Part shown: positions 8,505-16,748 of the stretch, in pieces
How the letters are laid out: each line of letters begins with the position of its first letter
Numbering within the stretch: the first letter of the stretch is position 1
Assembly (NCBI GenBank): GCA_958435945.1
Contig: CAUBIC010000014.1
Span: 1-64,000 of the forward strand
Reading direction: 5' to 3'
DNA: 64,000 nucleotides
DNA from: an uncultured Collinsella sp.
GTDB taxonomy: Bacteria > Actinomycetota > Coriobacteriia > Coriobacteriales > Coriobacteriaceae
Translations under genes and position numbers: made by a program
The notes under the pieces: generated by a model
Told to the model about the DNA's origin: nothing
Seen by the model: only the letters and a program-made list of their open reading frames with translations
Database searches by the model: none

Positions 8505-10354
8505 GAAAGATCACTCTCCGTATAGGTTCTTTGGTATCCGAGCAAATATAGGCATATCCCAACAATTATAGAGGATAGGGTTCCCGCAACCGCCGCCTTG
8601 ACGACGACCGCGGCCGCAAGGCTGGCAATTTCCATATGGTGTGCAAGACAGAGCGACGCCGCGGAGCCTATTCCGCAGCCGGCGATGGCAGCGATTGCAG
8701 TCAGGTTCGAGCCCTGCTCGGCACGATTGGCATGGACGTTGAGCAGCAGAGATGTCAGTGCAGCTGTCGCCGCGACAAGCACGACGGCAGCCCAGAAGAG
8801 CATGTCTCCCAGCGCTGCGGCAACATCGCCGAGCCCCAGCACGCCTCCGGCGGAAAGCGCAACCGTAGCCAGGCGGCCAAAAAGCGCGCCCATCCCCGTG
8901 GCGGCCGCGGCGCTTGCCGGGCCGAGCCAAAAGGCCGCGATGCCGGTGGCGACCCCGGCGGCAAGGAGGACGTCGCCCGTTAGACAGCCAAGTGCCACCG
9001 CGCAGGTGAGCGCAGCGCTCGCGGCGGCCTCGGTGCGGCCCCAGGCGATCCACCAACCGGACATGGTGGCGGCAAAGAGCACCGCGACGGGCAGCATCGA
9101 CAGGATGCCCTGCGCCTGCATGGTGGCGTTGGCCATAAGTACCAAAAAGCCCACGGCCGAGATAGCCGAGCCAATCTGCGGGGCCAGGCCGGCGGCCGCC
9201 CCAATCGCGATGGCCGCGGCAATAAGTCCGGGAAGCGCCGCGACGCCAGCCGTCTGCATGATCAAAAAGCTAAAGGCGCCGCACGTTAGCGCCGAGATGG
9301 CGCGCATGGTGTAATCGCGCGCGTGGCCCCAGCGCGTGCCGGCCCAGCCGAGTGCGGGGTCGACCTCGATGGTGTCGTCCTCATAGGGCAGCGATTCGAT
9401 ATCGTCTGCCGTGCGCTCGTCATCCGACAGCTCGCCCACCATCTGCTCTAGGCTGCGACGGCCCTCGCGCACGCTGCCCAAGCCGGCGAGCAGCTGGTCG
9501 CAAAATGCCTCGATGCTGTTGGGGCGGTCTTGCGGCATGGGGGAGAGGGCGCTCATGAGCGCAGCCTCGGCTCCCGGGGGAAAGTGCGGGATGAGCTCGC
9601 TGGGGTAGGTGGCACCGCCGATGATGCGGCCGAGCGAGTCGGCGGGCGTGGCGGCCATAAAGGGGGCGCTGCCGCACAGTCCCTCGTAGATCACGCAGGC
9701 GAGGGCAAAGACATCGGCGCGCTCGTCAACCGTGCCAGTCTCGATGTCGAGCTGCTCGGGTGGCATGTAGCCGATGGTGCCGCCGCGCGAGCCGCCAAAG
9801 CCACCGGCAGACGACAGCCGCGCCATGCCAAAGTCGGTGAGCTTTACATTGCCCGAGTGGTCGATGAGCACATTGGCGGGCTTAATATCCAGGTGGAGCA
9901 CGCCGTTGCTATGGGCGAAGGCGAGCGCCTGGCCCAGCGCGTCGGCAATTGCCGCGGCCTCGTCAAAGGTGAGCGAATGGCCGTCCACGCGATGCAAAAA
10001 GTCGGCGAGCGACATGCCGTCGACATATTCCATGACTAGGTAGGCATAGGCGGTATCGTGCGTAAAGTCGATAACCTGCACGATATTGGGATGTTGAAGC
10101 ATAGCGGCGGTGTGTGCCTCGCGCAGGACATCCATGATGTCGCTGGCGGGCATGCCGGCACCGCCTGTGAGGGGAATGCGCTTAATGGCGACGCGACGGC
10201 GCAGGTGCGTGTCGCGGCAAATCTCGATGGAGCCAAAACCACCGGTCGCAAGCGTCTCGAGCGGCTGGTACCGCTTGAGCAGCTCGCGAGAGCTGGTGCC
10301 CTCCAAGGGAACGTCCGGCGAGAACCGGGCGGTATGTTGCGAGAAAAGCGGCAT
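8501..10354 (-). CDS. Ser/Thr protein kinase with polytopic C-terminal membrane region
   Basis: A 617-residue kinase that leads the operon. The kinase domain covers about 28-290: ATGGFGS glycine loop, Lys58, HLD at 154-156 (Leu replaces the usual Arg of HRD), DFG at 174-176 and PPEQ. There is no PASTA region. About 250 Ala/Gly-rich residues from position 360 on form roughly eight predicted membrane helices. It occupies the place of a second operon kinase, but this architecture is unlike mycobacterial PknA. The start at 10354 has GAGGG upstream. A possible promoter lies at 10434-10461. Its membrane sector could be sensory; that is inference. Confidence 0.88.
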   Translation of the reverse strand: MPLFSQHTARFSPDVPLEGTSSRELLKRYQPLETLATGGFGSIEICRDTHLRRRVAIKRIPLTGGAGMPASDIMDVLREAHTAAMLQHPNIVQVIDFTHDTAYAYLVMEYVDGMSLADFLHRVDGHSLTFDEAAAIADALGQALAFAHSNGVLHLDIKPANVLIDHSGNVKLTDFGMARLSSAGGFGGSRGGTIGYMPPEQLDIETGTVDERADVFALACVIYEGLCGSAPFMAATPADSLGRIIGGATYPSELIPHFPPGAEAALMSALSPMPQDRPNSIEAFCDQLLAGLGSVREGRRSLEQMVGELSDDERTADDIESLPYEDDTIEVDPALGWAGTRWGHARDYTMRAISALTCGAFSFLIMQTAGVAALPGLIAAAIAIGAAAGLAPQIGSAISAVGFLVLMANATMQAQGILSMLPVAVLFAATMSGWWIAWGRTEAAASAALTCAVALGCLTGDVLLAAGVATGIAAFWLGPASAAAATGMGALFGRLATVALSAGGVLGLGDVAAALGDMLFWAAVVLVAATAALTSLLLNVHANRAEQGSNLTAIAAIAGCGIGSAASLCLAHHMEIASLAAAVVVKAAVAGTLSSIIVGICLYLLGYQRTYTESDLS

Positions 10355-10433
10355 GGCCAACCCTCGTGCGTTTAAAGTTCGTTTGCGAGCGGCGGGCCGG
10401 GGCCAAGCCGTTCGCGGTGGCATAGATGCTGCT

Positions 10434-10461
10434 AGTGTAGCACGCTCGGGCGCATGGTGAA
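10434..10461 (-). promoter_or_regulatory. candidate promoter of the kinase/FHA operon
   Basis: On the minus strand a TACACT -10 element (10434-10439) lies 16 bases after a TTCACC -35-like hexamer (10456-10461), about 80 bases before the first operon start. The -35 match is weak. Confidence 0.35.
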
Positions 10462-10495
10462 GGTAGCGGGGCGAGGTGGCCTGTCTGGCTCGGCC

Positions 10496-11212
10496 TTAGT
10501 GCTTCTTCTTGTTCTTCTTCTGCTTGCGCTGTTTGGCCTTTGCGTTCTTGGGCTCGCTTTCCTGCTTGGCCTTGGCAGCGGCCTTCTCGGCCTTCATCTT
10601 CTTACGTTTGGTCTCGATGCGGAGTTTTTTGTTGATGCGCGCCTTGAGGAAGGAGCCAAACTGCTCGGCATCACCACGCACAAAGGTGTCCTTGGGGATC
10701 GTCACGCCCTGGTCGGCGAACATGGCCACAAAGATGCGTTCGCCGTCGAGTACGTGGTCGAGCTTCTCAAACGGGAAGAACTGCGACTTGCCGCTCTTGC
10801 CCCAGACCATCAGGCCGTCCTCGTTGGCGGCGACGCGGCGGTAACGGCCGCCCATGGACTCGTCTGCCTCGACGGCTTCGATAAAGTCGCGCGCGAGCGT
10901 ATGGTGCAGATTTTTGCTCCACCAGGCCAAAAAGGCGCCGAACACGATCAGGACGACGCCGAACTTGATCCAATTGCCGCCGGCCACTAGCATGCCGATG
11001 CCGATAAGCGCGGCAATCGCAGCGGCGACGTACAGGGAGCCACGGCGCCTGGGCGAGGCGACCAGGCGGGCGAAATCGGTGACGAGGTCGTTTTCGTACT
11101 GATACTCGTTGAGGTACAGGATGCCGTCATCGGCTGCTGCCTGCGTCTCGAGCGCGACCTCGACCTGGTCGGCTGCTTCGGAGGGAACGAGGTTGCTCTC
11201 TGCGTCTGCCAT
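10496..11212 (-). CDS. hypothetical membrane protein, YcxB-like
   Basis: A 238-residue protein of unknown function. It has an acidic N-terminus, two closely spaced membrane helices (about 60-95) and a cytosolic domain with a Phe-Phe-Pro-Phe-Glu-Lys-Leu segment resembling YcxB-like proteins. The last 35 residues are almost entirely Lys, Ala, Gln and Glu and may bind nucleic acid or acidic lipid. AGGAG lies ten bases upstream of the ATG. It is divergent from dnaX, 115 bases away, so the two promoters share that gap. Confidence 0.75.
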   Translation of the reverse strand: MADAESNLVPSEAADQVEVALETQAAADDGILYLNEYQYENDLVTDFARLVASPRRRGSLYVAAAIAALIGIGMLVAGGNWIKFGVVLIVFGAFLAWWSKNLHHTLARDFIEAVEADESMGGRYRRVAANEDGLMVWGKSGKSQFFPFEKLDHVLDGERIFVAMFADQGVTIPKDTFVRGDAEQFGSFLKARINKKLRIETKRKKMKAEKAAAKAKQESEPKNAKAKQRKQKKNKKKH

Positions 11213-11327
11213 GCTCTTTGGACTCCTATCGCGGCGGGCTCGCCGTACGGGTTATTATGAATGCAGTATGCCGTGCGACCGCATGGCCGCCGCGGCAACA
11301 AGACTCAGTATACCCGGGGGAGCACCC

Positions 11328-13826
11328 ATGGAATCGTTGTACCGAAAGTATCGCCCGCTCACCTTCGACTCCGTGGTGGGCCAGCAGCATATCGTCTCGA
11401 CGCTCGAGCACGCCATTACCGAGGGGCGCCTGTCCCACGCGTACCTGTTCTGCGGACCGCGCGGCACGGGCAAGACCACCATGGCGCGCATTTTGGCCAA
11501 GGCGCTGCTGTGCCGCAATGCCGAGGCGGCGCGCGCCGAGGGTGCGAGCGGCTGCATGCCCGATGGCACCTGCGAGGAGTGCGAGCTCATCGCCGAGGGC
11601 AACCACCCGGACGTCTACGAGCTCGATGCCGCAAGCCGTACGGGCGTGGACAATGTGCGCGAGGAGATCATCAACTCCGTTAACTTTGCCCCGGTGCGTG
11701 GCAAGTACAAGATCTATATCATCGACGAGGTTCACATGCTCACGACGGCGGCGTTTAACGCGCTGCTCAAGACGCTCGAGGAGCCGCCGGCGCACGTGAT
11801 CTTTGTGCTGTGCACCACCGACCCGCAAAAGATTCTGGAGACCATCCTCTCGCGCTGTCAGCGCTTCGATTTCCACCGCATCGGTAACGAGGATATCGAG
11901 CGCCGCCTGGCATACGTGTGCGAGCAGGAGGGCTTCGACTACGACGACGAGGCGCTTGCCATCGTGGCGCGCCATGCCAAGGGCGGCATGCGCGATGCGC
12001 TCTCCACGCTGGAGCAGCTGAGCGTCTTCGGCAACGGCACCGTGCATGCGGACGATGCCCGCTCACTTTTGGGCGAAGTTTCGGACCAGATTCTGGGAGA
12101 GTTTACGCGCGCCATTGCCGATCGTGATGTCGCCGAGCTCTATGGGCTTATTCGCGCGCAGGTCGAGGAAGGTAACGATCTGCTGGAACTGACGCGCGAC
12201 CTGGTGGCGCACGTGCGCGACGTGTATGTTGCCTGCGTTGCCGGTGCCCGTGCCGAGTTGTTTGAGGGCGGTGTCGAGCAGGCCGAGGCGCTTGCAGCCG
12301 AGGCTGCTGCCTTTGGCGAGCATCCTGCCGATCGTTTGGCTCGTGTGCTGACGGTGCTCGACGATGCTGCCTTGGAGATGAGGGGTGCGAGCGACGTGCG
12401 CCTGGTGCTCGAGATCGCCTGCACCCGCTTGACGCGTCCCGAGGCCGATCTGACCATTGAGGCCCTGGCCGAGCGCGTGGCGCGCTTGGAGGTCATGGTC
12501 GCCAACGCCGCGGTGCCGGCGAGCGTGGCTGCTGCAGGTGCCGCGCCTGCGGTTGTCGCGGCTGCACCTGCGGCGACACAACAACCGACACTGATCTCGG
12601 GTGCCCGAGCTGCTGCCCCTGCGGCATCTGCCGCTCCCACTGCCACGTCCGCGCACCAGGGCGGCATGCCCTGGGACCGCGGCGCTGCTGTTCCGGTTGC
12701 CCAGCCCGCGCCCAAGTCCGCGGCTCCTGCGCCGGCGCCCAAACCTGCAACGCCTGCACCTCAACCCGTTACGGCTCCGGCTCCCGCGCCTGCTGCATCG
12801 ACCGTGCCGGTGTCCAAGCCCAACACTGCCGCTCAGGTTGCTGCCGCCGGCGCCGCCGAGACCCCCGCGGTCGAGGATGCCGGTGAGCTCCAACGCAAAT
12901 GGGCCGAGGTCGTCGAGCGCGTCAAGGCTCGTCAGGCCTCCTATGCAGGGCTTTTGCTCAACGCTCGCGCCACGGCCGACGACGGATCCAAGCTCACGGT
13001 CTCGTTCCCCGCGGGTTCGACCTTTGCCATCAAGATGCTCGGTCGCGCCGACACACAGTCGGTGGTCCTGCCAACGGTCTGCGCGGTCTTCGGTCGTCGT
13101 ACCGTCGACTATGTCTTGAATGGGGGTGGCACGCCGGCTCCTCAACATGAGGAGCATTCTCCATCTGCACGGGCTGCGGCATCTGCGGACCCGCAACCCG
13201 TGTCCTCGATGGTCCCTGCATCCTCGAGCGTCAGCGCGACGCAGCCAAAAGCGGCGCCGGTAGCGGCACCGACCCCGTCGGCGCCTGAACCCGCTGCGCC
13301 CAAACCGGCTGCTCCGGTCCCCTCGCCCAAGCCCGCTGCCACACCCGCGCCCAAGTCATCCGACCTGGCCAAGGCTCCCTGGCTGCGCTCCGATAACCCG
13401 GCCGGCGCTCCTGCCACGGGCAAGCTCCCGACCGAGCCCGCGCCCCGTGCGCCCGAGCGCACGTCCGCTCCCAAGGCTCAGCCGTCTGCACAGGCTGCGC
13501 CGTGGGAATCCGAGCAGGTGCCCTACGACGACGCCATGGTCGGCGGCTTCGCTGGCGATGCGAGCGGGGACGATCTTCCTCCGTTCGACGTGCCTGCCGC
13601 GGCGCCTGCGCCCGGCCCTGCCGCTTCAGCCGTGGCCCCCGCAGCTGCGACGTCCGCTCCCGCAAGCGACGACGTCCCCGCTGCCCCTTGGGAGTCCAAC
13701 CCCGGCGCCGGCAGCCCCTTCGGCCACCAGGGCGCAGCCCCGAGCATTCCGCAGACCGAGGATGAGGCCAAAACCCTCATCCGCAGCGTCTTTGGCCAGG
13801 CCACCATCTTCAAGCCGGTGGAGTAA
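11328..13826 (+). CDS. dnaX: DNA polymerase III subunits gamma/tau
   Basis: ATPase of the replicative clamp loader. The 832-residue product has Walker A GPRGTGKT at 43-50, a four-Cys zinc site (62, 76, 82, 85), the Walker B segment IYIIDEVHML and an arginine-finger region SRCQRFDFHR. Residues past about 430 form a very long Ala/Pro-rich tail, with one conserved-looking island at about 520-590 that probably corresponds to a tau domain. The start at 11328 has GGGGGAG upstream; the frame is open further left but has no comparable site. I see no classic A-rich slippery heptamer, so separate gamma and tau forms are not evident. Confidence 0.96.
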   Translation: MESLYRKYRPLTFDSVVGQQHIVSTLEHAITEGRLSHAYLFCGPRGTGKTTMARILAKALLCRNAEAARAEGASGCMPDGTCEECELIAEGNHPDVYELDAASRTGVDNVREEIINSVNFAPVRGKYKIYIIDEVHMLTTAAFNALLKTLEEPPAHVIFVLCTTDPQKILETILSRCQRFDFHRIGNEDIERRLAYVCEQEGFDYDDEALAIVARHAKGGMRDALSTLEQLSVFGNGTVHADDARSLLGEVSDQILGEFTRAIADRDVAELYGLIRAQVEEGNDLLELTRDLVAHVRDVYVACVAGARAELFEGGVEQAEALAAEAAAFGEHPADRLARVLTVLDDAALEMRGASDVRLVLEIACTRLTRPEADLTIEALAERVARLEVMVANAAVPASVAAAGAAPAVVAAAPAATQQPTLISGARAAAPAASAAPTATSAHQGGMPWDRGAAVPVAQPAPKSAAPAPAPKPATPAPQPVTAPAPAPAASTVPVSKPNTAAQVAAAGAAETPAVEDAGELQRKWAEVVERVKARQASYAGLLLNARATADDGSKLTVSFPAGSTFAIKMLGRADTQSVVLPTVCAVFGRRTVDYVLNGGGTPAPQHEEHSPSARAAASADPQPVSSMVPASSSVSATQPKAAPVAAPTPSAPEPAAPKPAAPVPSPKPAATPAPKSSDLAKAPWLRSDNPAGAPATGKLPTEPAPRAPERTSAPKAQPSAQAAPWESEQVPYDDAMVGGFAGDASGDDLPPFDVPAAAPAPGPAASAVAPAAATSAPASDDVPAAPWESNPGAGSPFGHQGAAPSIPQTEDEAKTLIRSVFGQATIFKPVE

Positions 13827-13847
13827 CCGTGCGGGCGGGTATACTGC

Positions 13848-14321
13848 TCAAGAAGGGGTCTCTTTGTCCGGGCGCATCTGTATTTCGGACATGTGTAGCG
13901 TGGTGCCGCGTATCTCGCATTCGAGCAGGCAGGTACGCGACGGTCGTCCTAGGGTGCTGAGGTCGACACGATACGTCGCACGGCTGCCTGTATACTCGAC
14001 TTGCATGTCGTTGGCAACTGCTCCGATTGTCAAAAAAGAGCCTGGCTCGGCATCAACAATCTTGGAATCTTTTATCTTGACCTTGAGCTCTTGGTAAAGG
14101 GACGGGCTGTTGTAGTAAACGGTCCGGGTCCCGTCGGTGCACTCATCGGTCGCTTCCCATTTGACGACGGGCTGGTCCGAGCTGGCTATCAGCAGTTCTG
14201 CTCCAAAAGCTATGGCATGGGTGACGACAACCAGCAATGCCCAGCCGACAAAGAGATAGAGAACCACATATGCAACGGGGTGTTTTGAGCGGATGTTTTG
14301 GAGCGCGTCGGGGGCATTCAT
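13848..14321 (-). CDS. hypothetical membrane-anchored protein
   Basis: A 157-residue protein not assigned to a family. It has a short cytosolic N-terminus, one hydrophobic helix at about 15-45 and an external domain containing four Cys residues in or near it (among them TDECTDG and RTCLLECEIRG), which could form disulfides. The start at 14321 has GGAGG six bases upstream. It lies on the opposite strand between dnaX and ybaB-recR, genes that are often contiguous, and ends 21 bases from the dnaX stop with no terminator between them. Confidence 0.72.
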   Translation of the reverse strand: MNAPDALQNIRSKHPVAYVVLYLFVGWALLVVVTHAIAFGAELLIASSDQPVVKWEATDECTDGTRTVYYNSPSLYQELKVKIKDSKIVDAEPGSFLTIGAVANDMQVEYTGSRATYRVDLSTLGRPSRTCLLECEIRGTTLHMSEIQMRPDKETPS

Positions 14322-14662
14322 GGGGCACCTCCAAATTGCTGTCTTTGACAATCAAATTTTACCATGCCGTCATGAGCGCCACCTCGAGCGGCGGTCCGGC
14401 ATTTTGGTATCTAGCTGGATGCGGAAAATGCTGGGTTCCGGCTCTACAAGATTTAGCTTTCGATATTATGCGGATGCGAATTATTCAACTTTGCATAATC
14501 TTTTGGGCGCGGCTTGTACTCCAGGACATGTATATCGACTGAGGTAGCACGACCGCCCCGCTCGCTTGCCCCGCGGCGTGGTACGATTTTTGCGTTTGAA
14601 AGTCCCGCCGCGCTCCGGCTGCCCTTGCAGCTTGTCGCGCGGCCGCACGTAAAGGAGCCATC
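14322..14662. other. 341-base gap before ybaB
   Basis: No gene is visible. A TAAAAT sequence read on the minus strand near 14360 could be the -10 element of the gene ending at 13848. I see no SRP RNA, tRNA or riboswitch signature here. Confidence 0.4.
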
Positions 14663-14983
14663 ATGGCCGGTATGAACATGCAGCAGATGATGAAGCAGGC
14701 CCGAAAGATGCAGGAGCAGCTTGCCGCCGCGCAGGAAAACCTCAAGTCCCAGACCGTCGACGCCTCTGCCGGCGGCGGCATGGTCAAGGTGACTGTCAAC
14801 GGCGAGATGGAGCTCGTCAACCTCACCATCGACCCCGATGCGCTCGATCCCGAGGACGTCGATATGCTGCAGGATATGATCATGGCTGCCGTCAACGAGG
14901 CTGTCCGCGGCGTCAACGAGCTCGCCAACAAGCAGATGGGCGCCATCACCGGCGGCCTCAACATCCCGGGCATGCCGTTCTAA
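14663..14983 (+). CDS. YbaB/EbfC family nucleoid-associated protein
   Basis: A 106-residue DNA-binding protein of the YbaB/EbfC family, which forms dimers and coats DNA. The N-terminus is Met/Gln/Lys-rich (NMQQMMKQARKMQEQ), followed by the family core ending in the segment around VNEAVRGVNELANKQMG. The length is typical. AAAGGAG precedes the ATG. recR starts 13 bases after its stop, giving the common ybaB-recR pair. Confidence 0.95.
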   Translation: MAGMNMQQMMKQARKMQEQLAAAQENLKSQTVDASAGGGMVKVTVNGEMELVNLTIDPDALDPEDVDMLQDMIMAAVNEAVRGVNELANKQMGAITGGLNIPGMPF

Positions 14984-14996
14984 GACGCGCATATAT

Positions 14997-15593
14997 ATGA
15001 GTGCCAACCATAGTCTGCAGAAACTGCTCGATGAGCTGGGGCGCCTGCCGGGTATTGGCCCCAAGTCGGCCCAGCGCATCGCCTACTACCTGCTCGAGGC
15101 CGACGCCGAGGAGGCACGCCGCCTGGCCGAGGCCATTCTGGAGGTTAAGCAGGAAGTGCATTTTTGCAGCCGCTGCTTTAATTACGCCACCGCTGACGAG
15201 TGCTCCATCTGCCAAGACTCGATGCGCGACACCACCCGCATCTGCGTGGTGGGTGAGCCGCGCGATGTCCAGGCGATTGAGCGCACGGGCAGCTACCACG
15301 GCCTCTACCACGTGTTGGGCGGTGTGATCAGCCCCATGGACAAGATCGGCCCCGAGCAGCTGCACATCCGCGAGTTGCTGGCGCGCTTGGGCCACGAGGA
15401 TATCCACGAGGTCATTATCGCCACTAACCCCAATATCGAGGGCGAGACCACGGCGAGCTACCTTGCTCGCACCATCAAGCCGCTGGGCGTCGAGGTGTCG
15501 CGCCTGGCGAGCGGCCTGCCCGTGGGCGGCGACCTGGAGTATGCTGACGAGCTCACGCTCGGCCGCGCCATCGAGGCCCGTCGCGCAATCTAG
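14997..15593 (+). CDS. recR: recombination protein RecR
   Basis: A 198-residue partner of RecO/RecF that helps load RecA on gapped DNA. It has an N-terminal helix-hairpin-helix (GRLPGIGPKSAQRIAYYLL), a four-Cys zinc finger (CSRCFNYATADECSIC) and a Toprim domain (CVVGEPRDVQAIE, then IIATNPNIEGETTASYL). The length is normal. It is probably cotranscribed with ybaB. Confidence 0.97.
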   Translation: MSANHSLQKLLDELGRLPGIGPKSAQRIAYYLLEADAEEARRLAEAILEVKQEVHFCSRCFNYATADECSICQDSMRDTTRICVVGEPRDVQAIERTGSYHGLYHVLGGVISPMDKIGPEQLHIRELLARLGHEDIHEVIIATNPNIEGETTASYLARTIKPLGVEVSRLASGLPVGGDLEYADELTLGRAIEARRAI

Positions 15594-15842
15594 GATCTAG
15601 ATATCGGCCCGCCGACCTCGCGTTTCCCTGCGCGTTGCACGCGGTTGCCATAATTGGCCCCATGTTTGTGCATTTGTTGTGCAACAAATGCACTTTCCAT
15701 CCGCTTATCGCGTGGATGCCCCTGTTCGTGTCCCGTATTTGCGCGTTCGTTGCGCAACCTTTTGTGTTCGCTGATACACTCAACTATGGGTTTGAATGAA
15801 TGCGCCGCTTTCGAGCGGCGTGTTTTTGTTGGAGGAGATCGC
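15594..15842. promoter_or_regulatory. upstream region of the secreted-protein/kinase/FHA operon with two palindromes
   Basis: A perfect palindrome occupies 15668-15693 (12-base arms around TG, core GTTGTGCAAC). A second, GTTGCGCAAC, is at 15749-15758. A TACACT -10-like hexamer follows at 15775-15780. The arrangement suggests an operator and promoter for the gene starting at 15843. Confidence 0.5.
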
Positions 15843-16748
15843 ATGCGGCCCGGGGGCACTCAGACAAAGCATGGCGCCGCGGTGCGTATGCGGCGCCGGT
15901 TGGGCCTGGCGCCTCGGGCGTGTGTGCTGCTGTCCTGTTCGCTGGCGCTGGTCGTTGCCGGCGTTTCTGCCTACGGTTTGGCTGTGCCACCTATGGTGCA
16001 AGCGCGTACCGCGCGCGAGCTGCGCGTGGGGCACAAGGCCAAAAGCGATTTGGGCACCACAACCGGATACGCTTGGGCGAGCGTAGTCACGCACGTCGTG
16101 TTTGGTGTCGACGACGCGGGCAGCGCCGAGGCGCCGGACAACGAAATCGCGCTTGCCAACGGCAAGACCATCGTGCTCACCAATACCAAGATCATCCATC
16201 ACCTTTCCGATAACAGTGTTTCGGCCGTCGTAAACAAGGCCGAGCAGCAAAAGGGCCAGGATACGCAGCAGTCGGGGAAACCTGGCGGCTCCGGTTCGTC
16301 TGGTTCCAGTTCCGATTCGTCGAACTCGAGCGGTGGTTCCGGTTCGGGCTCCACCTCCGGCGGGTCCGGGGGCAACAGCTCGACGGGCGGCAGCACCGGT
16401 GGCAATACAAACTCCAGCGGCCTTTCGGCCGCCGAGGAGGAAAGCATACACAGCTGGCTCGTGACCAAGTGCAACATGCTCGATGGCTATGTCTCTCGGG
16501 CCAATGGTGCGGTCTCGACCTATAACGCAACAGGCGATACCGGGCCGTGCGATAGCCTGGCCAACGATATGTTTGTCATTCGCGCCGAGTTTGGCCGGCA
16601 AACGTTTTCTCCCCAGTCAAAGTGGTATCAGCAATACGCCAACCTATGGGGCTGCTACACCAACCTGTGCCAATGGGTGGGGCATTACGGCGATGACGAC
16701 GTCGCGCTCAACAACTTCAATACCAAAGTGGCGGCGATCGCCCTATGA
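15843..16748 (+). CDS. secreted or membrane-anchored protein with Ser/Gly-rich linker
   Basis: A 301-residue protein of unknown function. After a basic N-terminus, a hydrophobic helix (about 27-50) could be a signal peptide or anchor. An external domain of about 80 residues is followed by a low-complexity Ser/Gly/Thr linker of roughly 60 residues. The C-terminal domain of about 100 residues has four Cys residues (TKCNML, TGPCDS, WGCYTNLC). The start at 15843 has GGAGGAG upstream. Its stop overlaps the start of the following kinase gene (ATGA), so it may be the extracytoplasmic partner of that kinase; this is inference. Confidence 0.75.
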   Translation: MRPGGTQTKHGAAVRMRRRLGLAPRACVLLSCSLALVVAGVSAYGLAVPPMVQARTARELRVGHKAKSDLGTTTGYAWASVVTHVVFGVDDAGSAEAPDNEIALANGKTIVLTNTKIIHHLSDNSVSAVVNKAEQQKGQDTQQSGKPGGSGSSGSSSDSSNSSGGSGSGSTSGGSGGNSSTGGSTGGNTNSSGLSAAEEESIHSWLVTKCNMLDGYVSRANGAVSTYNATGDTGPCDSLANDMFVIRAEFGRQTFSPQSKWYQQYANLWGCYTNLCQWVGHYGDDDVALNNFNTKVAAIAL

